This document shows positions 25,906 to 35,232 of a stretch of DNA of 64,000 nt, piece after piece; positions within the stretch are counted from its first letter, which is position 1; each line of letters opens with the position of its first letter. Below the pieces are notes generated by a model. It saw nothing but the letters and a program-made list of their open reading frames with translations, had not been told where the DNA came from and did not search any database. Both the position numbers and the translations under genes were made by a program. Location: positions 8,199,428 to 8,263,427 of the forward strand of contig NC_090173.1 of assembly GCF_024679245.1 (NCBI RefSeq), in the 5' to 3' direction. This stretch comes from Pseudorasbora parva. Its lineage: Eukaryota > Chordata > Actinopteri > Cypriniformes > Gobionidae.

Positions 25906-26534
25906 GACCTTGACCTTGAAATTAGATAATCGAGTGATTCATTGATTGATGATTAACCATTATTTAAGATAACAAGCACAATCACCAAAGGAGAAAATCA
26001 ATAACTGTTCTAATGTTCATCTGTTGATCATAATATGCTATTTGTCACAGTTGTTGAGATGCCTACGCTGACTTGTCTGTGTCTACCTAAATTAATGAAT
26101 TAATAAATCCTTCAAATTATATTGAAATTCTTGAATGCTGTAATCAATACAGTAAATCTAACTCAGAGATTAGACTGTAAATTAGTTTTGTGATTTAGAC
26201 CAAATGATTATTATGTGAAAACTTAACCAACAACACCTGATCATTTTTTATCTTTGCTTGTCTGGCTGTTACAACTCAGTTACAGCAGCCCAAACTAATT
26301 CTAATGTTAGATATTGCTTCACATATGACATGGAGATTATTATGCAGGACTGTCATAACAAAAAGTACTAAATTTCAGTTGAGTTTTCACATTTCTTGGA
26401 TGAACTTCAAAGTACTTGAGAAAGAGGGTTGATGTAGGGCATTTCTTTAAGTTTCTTTTAATTTTCACTTTCTTAATGAGAAAAATTAGAACTTGTACTG
26501 ACTTTAGAAATTAAGGGTCATTTCTTATAAAACA
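25895..26534 (+). repeat. 5' flank of the ADP-ribosyltransferase locus, present in several copies
   Basis: 25895-26285 matches 23690-24060. 26150-26534 matches 44975-45375. The similarity to the latter stops at AAAACACACACA, exactly where ADP-ribosyltransferase coding homology begins here. This suggests duplicated gene-family flanks. Confidence 0.6.
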
Positions 26535-26811
26535 CACACACACTGCTTCAGTTGATGACATATTTTATTGGTGTACAAAGAAAAATATAACATTATGTGC
26601 AGACAGAATTTCTGGAGAAGGAAATGACTAATTCTGGGATATTTGAAAAAGCTTGGAAATATACTGAACAGAAACACAAACTGCCAGGAGATCATTTGTC
26701 AAAGAATCATTCAGTTGCCATGTATATGTACTCAAGCACAGCTTTTGATCTATATAAGAAATTCAGTGATGCTGTTCCCACTGATAAACCAAAATATAAA
26801 GATGGAACATA

Positions 26812-28130
26812 TGTCACCTAGTGACCAACGTTAAATAAAATAAATCAGGTCCCAGCCAGAGAAACAAAACAGACAGTCAATGTGTGGGTACAACAAATAG
26901 TCTTTATTGGGACAGCAAGCACTACTAGAAACCGTGTTACTTAAAGGAAAAAAAGTCAACTACAATGATGTCTCTGAAGCTGTTTGGGAAGAGGTTAAAG
27001 TTCGGTGACTTTGCAGCAGGTCGCTCCACCGATCCTCCCTCCAACAGAAGTCAAGCAGACACGTCCAGAAGATTACGGCAGTCATCCGACCCACAGGAGA
27101 AAGTTATGGCACTCAGCAACAAACCGCAAATGCTGTGGGAGATCCCGGTGTCACCGAGACAGTCTTCACAGCAACACTGGGCCCAGGAGCCCAAGATGGA
27201 TAATCCAGAGGCTAGGAGAGAGCACCAAGAATGACCACTAACGTCACAGATAGCAGGTCACACTTACACTGTAGTACGATAAAATATAATTACGGCCCTT
27301 CAGGCAGCATTAGAGAGCGTTGAGGAAGGTTCGAGGGTTAGAGAGCGTTGAGGGAGGATCGAGGATAGCCACAGTCTTCGGGACAATGCCAGCCACTGGA
27401 ACCATCAGATAGGTATTGCTGAGGCTAAAAACAAGTGATCATCATGAACACCAACACCACAGAAAATGGACCCCCATTCACAATATGTGGTAATAAAATA
27501 TAATTACGGCCCTTTAGGCAACATTAGAGAGCGTTGTGGGAATCCAGCTGCAGTATACCGGTGGTCAACCAAAGATGCCTGGGAACTTGGGCTTCATGTG
27601 CAGAGCAGGAAAGTGCACTCAACACAAAATGGCAGCAGATCAGCAGTCACCAGTCTCCACTCTGTTCCAGAGAACCAGTTTTTATCTTGTTCAAACTAAG
27701 CATGGCCGGCTGTTAGACAATTAGTCGCTAATTGCCATTATCAGCAGCCAATGCAGATGCAACAATAAAGTTACTCAGTCACAGGTAGTGTCATCCAAAT
27801 ATGGGCAGGAAGGTGGAGCATGGTGGCAAGTACTTATGAATTAATTAAGTTGCATTAGCAGGAGAGGAAGCACAGTCCAAATATGGGCATAGTAATAAAA
27901 CAGGAAATAGGTTGCCAGGTTTGTCCATGAATAAATGTCTAAAAAGGGCCAAGCAGGGCAAATTAAGAAATAAAACCCACTACAAATTTGATGCACAGTA
28001 CATAACCACTACAATTCAGAGTGCCAATATATTAATGCACACAGTAAACACCATCACACAACACTGCACACAATAAGGCCCAAATGTCTCTGATTAAAAA
28101 CAAACAAAAATACGGAGTCAACCTATGACA
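26812..28130 (-). repeat. 3' LTR of the Gypsy element
   Basis: 1319 bp. TGTCATAGG...GGTGACA when read on the minus strand. Contains a GA-rich ~29-bp unit (TTAGAGAGCGTTGAGG...) in near-tandem copies. The antisense strand carries an 89-codon ORF (26965-27234) that also exists in the other LTR; I do not count it as a gene. Confidence 0.9.
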
Positions 28131-28148
28131 TTTCCCCCCCACTTTTCT
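28131..28148 (-). other. Polypurine tract
   Basis: AGAAAAGTGGGGGGGAAA directly abuts the 3' LTR on the minus strand. It is the expected plus-strand DNA primer. Confidence 0.85.
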
Positions 28149-28168
28149 AATGGTCGTCCCGACATTAT

Positions 28169-31100
28169 CTATATGTGCCCATACCTGGTTGGGGGCTGCC
28201 CCCTGGTGGATCTTTGTGACCGCCTTACTGCCCCACTTGTTGGACTCACAGGGAGGCTTGGCAGACAGGGCACGGTTTCAGGTGATATTATTCGCTCCGA
28301 TTCACCCATCAGTTCTTCGTTCAGCAGGCTTAGGTTCTGTCGTGTTGGGTCTACTCCACTAGCTGCAGTCAGCAGATCTCTCTCTGTATTTGGTATAACT
28401 GAAGTGGTGGTGGTGGGCATACGGCCAGTAAGCTGTTGCTGATGGATGAGTGGAGTGACCATGATCGGATACCAGGACATGCCCTGTGGTCGGCTTGTAG
28501 ATGGTTCCTCTTCTGAGGGCTCCTCTCTTGGCATGTTAACGGGGCAACAGCGCAGGTTATTGCGGTGAATGGTCTTAGGGGGGCCTTCATGACCTTCTGG
28601 GTGAATTACATAGACCGGTCTATCGGCTCGAGGTCGGGCTACCACCACCCAAACATCTGGACCCCAACGCGGTGCCAGCTTGCCCTTTGCACGCCTGCGG
28701 AAATTCCTTAGGAGGACTCGTTCCCCTGGCAGAAGCGTATCCACTTTAGCCCGGCGGTTATACCTTTGCTGGTCCTTTTGTTGCTGCCTCTCGGCATTTG
28801 CCTTCACCACGTTGTAGGCTTGTGTCAGAGTTCTGTAGTGGTGCTTCACCCAATCCGACAAAGAATATCTTGGTATGGCAGGGGATGAGGATACGACCCA
28901 GTCTACTGGGAGGCGTGCATGTCGACCGAAAACAACAAAATGAGGGGTCATACCAGTGGAGCCATGGGTGGAGTTATTATAAGCCTGCAGTAATGCAGGG
29001 AGACTCTGTGGCCAGTGGTTCTGATCGGCTTCCGAAAGAGAACTAAGGAGAGACAGCAAAGTTTGATTAAATCTCTCGCATGCACCGTTACCTTGAGGAT
29101 GGTAAGGGGTGGTTCGGGACTGTTTACATCCATACAACTGGCACAATTGTTCCATTACAGCTGACTGAAAGGCACCCCCACGGTCAGAGAGGATCCTTTC
29201 TGGGCACCCCACTACCTGGATCACGGCACTGTACAGGGCTTTGGCAGTAGTGGTTGCAGACTGGTCCTTGGTGGGTACTGCGAAGGCATACTTAGAGAAG
29301 AGGTCAGTCATGACTAAGATATACGGGAAAGGGTCCCCGGGTCTTCCCAGAGACAGATAGTCTATGCCCAATACCTCAAAGGGGTAAGATGTAGAAATAG
29401 GCGCCAGGGGAGCTCTTACCTCAGGTCCAGGCTTCTGCCGGAGACAACGAGGACAGGCCGCCGTCCAAGTCTCCACGCTCTTCAGCATGCTGGGCCAATA
29501 GAACCGTCTCCTCAGAACTGACCAGACCTTCTCTGCTCCCTGATGGCCCAAGTTCTCATGATATTGTTGCCATAACCCTCGTGCTTCCTGCTCCGGGATC
29601 AACACTTGCCAGTATACCTCACCAGTCCTTGGGTCTGTGCATCGGCGTTGCATTTGATTGCCACGGATTACAATACGTTCCCACTCACGCAGGAGTCGCC
29701 TTACATATTGGGGAGCCCCTCTTTGTTCATGAGGTGGTGGAAGTTTGTTTACAGATTTCCAGGTCCAGAGGAGCTGTAGCCCGGGGTCCTGAAATTGGCA
29801 ATTATACCACCGGTCCAGAGTCTGGTGAATGTCCTCCACAGGATGGACCGCATCAGCTGGTTCAGTCACCACCCTTACCGCAGCTTCGACGCACTCGCCT
29901 GGCAACCTGGAGAGGGCATCAGCATTTTTATTAGTACTACCAGGGCGAAACTTGATGGTATACTGATAGTTGGCCAGCTGGTTCACCCAACGTTGTTCCA
30001 CGGCTCCCAGGTTGGCAGTGGCTAAGTTTACCAGTGGACTATTGTCTGTAAAAACATCAATGGTGGCCCCCCACAGATAATCCTTAAATTTCTCGGTTAT
30101 GGCCCATTTCAGAGCCAGAAGTTCAAGTTTAAATGAGCTGTAATTTTGGTCATTTCTTTCTGAGAGGTGCAGACTCCGACTGGCAAAAGCTATGACTCTT
30201 TCTTGTCCATCCTGCTCTTGGGCAAGTACTGCTCCCAAGCCCTCCAGGCTGGCATCAGTAAACAGTCTAAAAGGCAGAGAGAAGTCAGCGTATGCAAGGA
30301 CTGGGGCACATACCAAGGCTTTTTTGAGCCTGTCAAATGAATCCTGGCAAGTTTCGGTCCAATTCACCTGAATTTTTCCTTGTCGAGCAGTGGCTGTTCC
30401 CTTTAGCAAGGCATGAAGAGGGGCAGCAAGTCGGGAAAAGCCATGAATAAATCTTCTATAATATCCTGCAAAGCCCAGAAAGGAACGCACCTGTTTGATA
30501 GTTTGTGGGACAGGCCATTTCTCCACCACAACAGTCTTCTGAGGATCAGTCGACACTCCTTGGTTACTGATGACGTGGCCCAGGTAGGTTACCTGTTGCT
30601 GAAACAACTTGCACTTCTTTGGTTGTAACTTCAGACCATGATCATACAGCTTCTGAAACACCTGTTCCAAATGGTGAAGGTGGCTGTCAAAATCAGGGGA
30701 AAACACGACCACATCATCCAAATAAATTAACAAAAAGTCATGCACCATGGACCCCAAGCACCGCTGCATGAGCCTCTGGAAGGTTGCTGGTGCGTTGCAC
30801 AAGCCAAAAGGCATACGGTCAAACTCATAGAGACCCGTTGGGGTAGTGAATGCGGTCTTCTGGCGGTCTTGGGGGTCTATTTCAACTTGCCAGTATCCGC
30901 TAGCAAGGTCAAGTGTGGAATACCATTGGGCCCTCTTCAGTCCTGTAAGGGACTCTTCGATGCGAGGTAGTGGATATGCATCCTTGTGAGTAACTGCATT
31001 AAGCTTACGATAGTCCACACAGAACCTCCAACTGCCGTCTTTCTTTTTAACCAGGACTACTGGTGCTGCCCATGGACTGGAGCTTTCACGAACCACCCCA

Positions 31101-32329
31101 TTATCTAGCATGCCTTGTAGAAGGGTCCTAAGTTCTGGATAAAGGGTCGGGGGGACAGGACGATATCGCTCTCGACAAGGCGGAGCAGCACCCGTGGGTA
31201 TCTGATGCTGTACTGCACTGGTTCTGCCAAAATCATCATCATGCAAGGCGAACACGCTGTTCCACTTCTTTAAGAGCTGCAGAATGCGTTGGTGTTGATC
31301 TGGGTTCAGGCCATCTCCCTCAATAGCAAAGATAGGGTCTGTAAGAGTAGAGAGTTCAGAAATGTTAGTCACAGCTCGAATTGCCACTTCCACAACTCCA
31401 GAGGAGTCGGGCTGGACCACTAACTCCCGTCCCATTTGGACATCACACTCGTCAGTCTGCGTCACCTTAGCCAATGGTCGGCGCAGTGGGACCTCGACTG
31501 GATAAGGATTTGGGTTACACATCCTCATTGGCAGCTTACCTCCGCTTACCACCACTAACGACCGTGCTATATACCACTCCCCATTTTGGTCCTCTAGGGG
31601 TTCTATTAATGCATTGTGGACTGCCTTGGGGGCTCCATCCTGCAGTTGAGCCCATACCACCATCTCAGACTCAGGGGGGATAACCACTGGTGGCTGCCGA
31701 GGCAGTAGAGCAACCCCGTGAAAGGGAATGGCGTGCCCTTCAGCCGTCACCCTCTGGCAGACAGAGAAAGCTTGTTCCCAAACTTGACCTGCTACAGGTG
31801 ACACAAGAGACTTGAAAGCTGACAACCCAGGGTGTTTACCCTTGGCCAATTCATCCCAACAGTGTGCAATTACATTCATTCCCAGAATGGCATGATCTGC
31901 TCCCATGCACCCATCTTCAACCACCACCATTCCCTTCTGTGGAACCTGGACACCCCCGACAGCAAAATCAACAACTGCATAGCCAACATACGGAATCTGT
32001 AATCCATTAACTGCTCGTAAAGTTAACCAGCGAGAGTCATGGGCACAATTCATGTCAATATCTCCAAAATGTCTTGCAAAAAAGGCTTTACTCACCAGAG
32101 TGACTTGGGAGCCGGTATCAAGGACACAAGGAATAATTTTTCCATTAGCCTCCACCTCAACACGTGGACATTCTCCAACAAGCTGGGACTTGGTGGTCAC
32201 TCCAGCAGAATGAGCGACCGTCCCTGCCACACGCCCCTTGGTGGCAGGGGGCGCTAAAAACCCAAAGTTGACCTGCGACGAGTTGGGCAATACCTCTGGA
32301 TGTGCCCCACTCCTCCACAGTCCCTGCAT
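28169..32329 (-). CDS. pol: Gypsy Pol polyprotein (PR-RT-RNase H-IN)
   Basis: A 1386-codon frame without stops. Protease active site LDTGSQ at about 70-75. RT spans about 390-600 with 'MPFGLCNAPATFQRL' and catalytic YLDD at 536-539. RNase H has 'LFTDASLEGLGAVL' (about 690), 'KLELLALKWAI' (about 735) and 'VFTDNSPL' (about 760). The integrase zinc finger (H..H at about 924-929, C..C at about 959-962) is followed by the core with Asp 990, Asp 1049 and Glu 1085 ('NGACERFNQTL'). The C-terminal part has a basic 'LLPGERVLLRNFRR..GKLAPRWGP' segment, as in the GPY/F module. The frame lies -1 relative to gag and overlaps it. Pol is probably made as a Gag-Pol fusion through the slippery site at 32257, so the first ~23 codons are not used. 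Confidence 0.93.
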   Translation of the reverse strand: MQGLWRSGAHPEVLPNSSQVNFGFLAPPATKGRVAGTVAHSAGVTTKSQLVGECPRVEVEANGKIIPCVLDTGSQVTLVSKAFFARHFGDIDMNCAHDSRWLTLRAVNGLQIPYVGYAVVDFAVGGVQVPQKGMVVVEDGCMGADHAILGMNVIAHCWDELAKGKHPGLSAFKSLVSPVAGQVWEQAFSVCQRVTAEGHAIPFHGVALLPRQPPVVIPPESEMVVWAQLQDGAPKAVHNALIEPLEDQNGEWYIARSLVVVSGGKLPMRMCNPNPYPVEVPLRRPLAKVTQTDECDVQMGRELVVQPDSSGVVEVAIRAVTNISELSTLTDPIFAIEGDGLNPDQHQRILQLLKKWNSVFALHDDDFGRTSAVQHQIPTGAAPPCRERYRPVPPTLYPELRTLLQGMLDNGVVRESSSPWAAPVVLVKKKDGSWRFCVDYRKLNAVTHKDAYPLPRIEESLTGLKRAQWYSTLDLASGYWQVEIDPQDRQKTAFTTPTGLYEFDRMPFGLCNAPATFQRLMQRCLGSMVHDFLLIYLDDVVVFSPDFDSHLHHLEQVFQKLYDHGLKLQPKKCKLFQQQVTYLGHVISNQGVSTDPQKTVVVEKWPVPQTIKQVRSFLGFAGYYRRFIHGFSRLAAPLHALLKGTATARQGKIQVNWTETCQDSFDRLKKALVCAPVLAYADFSLPFRLFTDASLEGLGAVLAQEQDGQERVIAFASRSLHLSERNDQNYSSFKLELLALKWAITEKFKDYLWGATIDVFTDNSPLVNLATANLGAVEQRWVNQLANYQYTIKFRPGSTNKNADALSRLPGECVEAAVRVVTEPADAVHPVEDIHQTLDRWYNCQFQDPGLQLLWTWKSVNKLPPPHEQRGAPQYVRRLLREWERIVIRGNQMQRRCTDPRTGEVYWQVLIPEQEARGLWQQYHENLGHQGAEKVWSVLRRRFYWPSMLKSVETWTAACPRCLRQKPGPEVRAPLAPISTSYPFEVLGIDYLSLGRPGDPFPYILVMTDLFSKYAFAVPTKDQSATTTAKALYSAVIQVVGCPERILSDRGGAFQSAVMEQLCQLYGCKQSRTTPYHPQGNGACERFNQTLLSLLSSLSEADQNHWPQSLPALLQAYNNSTHGSTGMTPHFVVFGRHARLPVDWVVSSSPAIPRYSLSDWVKHHYRTLTQAYNVVKANAERQQQKDQQRYNRRAKVDTLLPGERVLLRNFRRRAKGKLAPRWGPDVWVVVARPRADRPVYVIHPEGHEGPPKTIHRNNLRCCPVNMPREEPSEEEPSTSRPQGMSWYPIMVTPLIHQQQLTGRMPTTTTSVIPNTERDLLTAASGVDPTRQNLSLLNEELMGESERIISPETVPCLPSLPVSPTSGAVRRSQRSTRGQPPTRYGHI

Positions 32330-33288
32330 ATAGGCCTCCCCTCAGCATCCCATTGGAAGGACCCCCTGCCTGGTGGTGTCTGTTGAGGTCTTGGTCGTAC
32401 CGTTGTACCACTATACAATCGGGGGGTGACGGCAGGCAAAGGTGGGACAGTGGACTGACTGGCCATTAGGGGGGTAGGTGATATCTGTTTGCGAAGTTCC
32501 TCAACAATGGAGGCACTCAAACCCTTTAATTGCTCTGCCACTTCTTTGCGAAATTCTGCCTGGAGTTCGCTTTTCAGTTGACTCAGGTCAGATGTATCGC
32601 ATTTTGGGGTGTTGACTGGTGAAGCAACTGCTGTAGGTGTTGCGGCCCATCTGACCCAGGCATGGTCTTCTCCATGTTGCTGCTCATGCTGGAGAGCCAC
32701 AGCCTCAGTGCAGACGGCAGCAAATGTCAACTGGGGATTGCGGCGCACTTGTCGATGAATCTCTTGCTGGATTGGGCCTGGTCTTAAATTCAAGGTGAAC
32801 TGATCTAACAGGTACTCACCCTCTTCTTCTTGGGTTGGCCCACGTCCCTGCCAGTCGAAGTAGAGTTCCCGTAATTTCAATATAAAGGATTCTACTCCCT
32901 CATCCTGACCTTGCCGGCAGCTGAAGAACCTGGACCGTCGCTGGGCTCGACTTCCTCCATCACCATACTTCTTCTGTAGGGTGTCCAGTAGTGCTTTAGT
33001 GTCGGCCGTCTCCTCTGCCTTAAATAACCGTGCCTGGCGCCTTGCCTCCCCATCTAGTGCTGCCAACAGAAAATCCACCCCTTGTTGTGTTGTTAACCCC
33101 TGGGCCCTCAGCATAGCTTCTACCTGAGATCTCCATGAGTTAAATGTTCCCCTCTCCCCACTAAAACGGGGTATCCATGGCCCCCCCATAAACCATGGTA
33201 CCAATAAATGGGCTGTTCCCTGACTACTTCCACTAGCCACATTCTCTTCTGCCTCTCGGTTAGCTACGCTACCCGGAGGGTCAGACAT
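32254..33288 (-). CDS. gag: Gypsy Gag
   Basis: 344 residues starting 50 nt inside the 5' LTR border. The N-terminal half has the capsid-like pattern of Ty3/Gypsy Gag ('WIPRFSGERGTFNSWRSQVEAML', 'LLDTLQKKYG', 'FILKLRELYFDWQ'). The C-terminus carries one CX2CX4HX4C zinc knuckle at about 321-334 (CRDCGGVGHIQRYC). It stops with TAG at 32254-32256, directly after the frameshift heptamer. It is intact. Confidence 0.9.
   Translation of the reverse strand: MSDPPGSVANREAEENVASGSSQGTAHLLVPWFMGGPWIPRFSGERGTFNSWRSQVEAMLRAQGLTTQQGVDFLLAALDGEARRQARLFKAEETADTKALLDTLQKKYGDGGSRAQRRSRFFSCRQGQDEGVESFILKLRELYFDWQGRGPTQEEEGEYLLDQFTLNLRPGPIQQEIHRQVRRNPQLTFAAVCTEAVALQHEQQHGEDHAWVRWAATPTAVASPVNTPKCDTSDLSQLKSELQAEFRKEVAEQLKGLSASIVEELRKQISPTPLMASQSTVPPLPAVTPRLYSGTTVRPRPQQTPPGRGSFQWDAEGRPICRDCGGVGHIQRYCPTRRRSTLGF
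32257..32263 (-). promoter_or_regulatory. -1 ribosomal frameshift heptamer GGGTTTT
   Basis: On the minus strand gag ends ...TTG GGT TTT TAG. GGGTTTT fits the X XXY YYZ rule in the gag frame, and slipping back one base gives GGG TTT TTA GCG, which is exactly the pol frame (GFLAPPATKG). GC-rich sequence downstream could supply a stimulatory structure; I did not fold it. Confidence 0.75.
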
Positions 33289-33313
33289 GGCTGTTGTGTT
33301 TCGCTGCTGGGAC

Positions 33314-33329
33314 CCTGCCGACTACGCCA
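33314..33329 (-). other. Primer binding site for tRNA-Ser
   Basis: TGGCGTAGTCGGCAGG on the minus strand, nine bases after the 5' LTR, is complementary to the 3' end (CCTGCCGACTACG plus CCA) that I recall for eukaryotic tRNA-Ser(AGA). Confidence 0.75.
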
Positions 33330-33338
33330 GAAAAAGAC

Positions 33339-34682
33339 TGTCACCTAGTGACCAACGTTAAATAAAATAAATCAGGTCCCAGCCAGAGAAACAAAACAGA
33401 CAGTCAATGTGTGGGTACAACAAATAGTCTTTATTGGGACAGCAAGCACTACTAGAAACCGTGTTACTTAAAGGAAAAAAAGTCAACTACAATGATGTCT
33501 CTGAAGCTGTTTGGGAAGAGGTTAAAGTTCGGTGACTTTGCAGCAGGTCGCTCCACCGATCCTCCCTCCAACAGAAGTCAAGCAGACACGTCCAGAAGAT
33601 TACGGCAGTCGTCCGACCCACAGGAGAAAGTTATGGCACTCAGCAACAAACCGCAAATGCTGTGGGAGATCCCGGTGTCACCGAGACAGTCTTCACAGCA
33701 ACACTGGGCCCAGGAGCCCAAGATGGATAATCCAGAGGCTAGGAGAGAGCACCAAGAATGACCACTAACGTCACAGATAGCAGGTCACACTTACACTGTA
33801 GTACGATAAAATATAATTACGGCCCTTCAGGCAGCATTAGAGAGCGTTGAGGAAGGTTTGAGGGTTAGAGAGCGTTGAGGGAGGATCGAGGATAGCCACA
33901 GTCTTCGGGACAATGCCAGCCACTGGAACCATCAGATAGGTATTGCTGAGGCTAAAAACAAGTGATCATCATGAACACCAACACCACAGAAAACCCCCAT
34001 TCACAATATGTGGTAATAAAATATAATTACGGCCCTTTAGGCAACATTAGAGAGCGTTGAGAAAGGTTTGAGGCTTTAGAGAGCGTTGTGGGAATCCAGC
34101 TGCAGTATACCGGTGGTCAACCAAAGATGCCTGGGAACTTGGGCTTCATGTGCAGAGCAGGAAAGTGCACTCAACACAAAATGGCAGCAGATCAGCAGTC
34201 ACCAGTCTCCACTCTGTTCCAGAGAACCAGTTTTTATCTTGTTCAAACTAAGCATGGCCGGCTGTTAGACAATTAGTCGCTAATTGCCATTATCAGCAGC
34301 CAATGCAGATGCAACAATTAAGTTACTCAGTCACAGGTAGTGTCATCCAAATATGGGCAGGAAGGTGGAGCATGGTGGCAAGTACTTATGAATTAATTAA
34401 GTTGCATTAGCAGGGGAGGAAGCACAGTCCAAATATGGGCATAGTAATAAAACAGGAAATAGGTTGCCAGGTTTGTCCATGAATAAATGTCTAAAAAGGG
34501 CCAAGCAGGGCAAATTAAGAAATAAAACCCACTACAAATTTGATGCACAGTACATAACCACTACAATTCAGAGTGCCAATATATTAATGCACACAGTAAA
34601 CACCATCACACAACACTGCACACAATAAGGCCCAAATGTCTCTGATTAAAAACAAACAAAAATACGGAGTCAACCTATGACA
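33339..34682 (-). repeat. 5' LTR of the Gypsy element
   Basis: 1344 bp. Differs from the 3' LTR by a 29-base extra GA-rich repeat unit near 34055-34083, a 4-base deletion near 33993, and four substitutions noted by eye. It contains the minus-strand promoter, not located. Confidence 0.9.
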
Positions 34683-35010
34683 CATATGCATGGAATTCAC
34701 TTCACTTTTGGTCAACAGGAGCAATAGAGATTATGAAGAAAACACAAACAAAATGCTACAATATACCGTGGTACTGAAGATCAATCTGATAAGAATGTTA
34801 AGGGCAAAGAAGTTAGTTTTGGCCAATTTGCTTCTTGATCATACAGTAACATGATGTTTTGGAACTTAATCTTGAAATCAGAACATGTGATGGTGCTGAT
34901 TTGACTAAATATTCAAAGTTTCATGATGAAAAAGAGGTGCTGATTCCTTCACATGTACAGTCAATAGCTGTTTCAATCCACCTATTTTTAATGAATATTT
35001 TGGGATATTG

Positions 35011-35232
35011 CGTTAAAAAAATGGAATACGCCAAGATGCGGATAAATAAATAAAAATTGCACAAAACTTGTGCACTTGTTTGAGTCGGATACATTTTCTA
35101 GCCGATATGAAACTACAATGGAGATGCATTTACTGAAAAAAATCCTTGATGTGCATAAAAAAAATGTAACAGCATAACTGTACTAACCAGCAGGAAAATC
35201 TTGTTTGCAAAGCATCTGAAATGCTGTTTTGG
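35011..35232. other. Spacer between the ART pseudogene and the DIRS element
   Basis: AT-rich sequence after the ART pseudogene. The DIRS homology ends abruptly near 35233. Confidence 0.3.

Larger units (their letters stand above)
26812..34682 (-). mobile_element. Full-length Ty3/Gypsy LTR retrotransposon
   Basis: 7871 bp between 4-bp CATA duplications (26808-26811 and 34683-34686). Read on the minus strand it has 5' LTR 34682-33339, PBS, gag, pol, polypurine tract and 3' LTR 28130-26812. Domain order PR-RT-RNaseH-IN defines Ty3/Gypsy. Gag and pol are both open, and the LTRs differ by only four substitutions that I can see plus two indels. This indicates recent insertion and possible activity. 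Confidence 0.9.
26535..35010 (+). pseudogene. Ecto-ADP-ribosyltransferase (ARTC-type) pseudogene split by a Gypsy element
   Basis: The left part (26540-26811) has 'SVDD..Y..CTKK', then after a frameshift 'FLEKEM', 'LSKNHSVAMYMYS' and 'KPKYKDGTY'. The right part (34683-35010) continues 'WNSLHFW..GAIEIMKKTQ', then in shifted frames 'GTEDQSDK', 'FGQFAS', 'LEIRTCDGADLTKYSKFHDE' and 'EKEVLIPS', which contains the ExE-type catalytic motif. The family comprises vertebrate arginine mono-ADP-ribosyltransferases, secreted or GPI-anchored, normally with the catalytic part in one exon. The Gypsy element sits between the Tyr and Trp codons with CATA duplicated. At least three frameshifts independent of the insertion show it was already dead or has decayed since. 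Confidence 0.75.

Noticed and set aside
28369..32257. Many + strand ORFs of 60-117 codons
   Set aside because: They are shadows of the minus-strand gag and pol.
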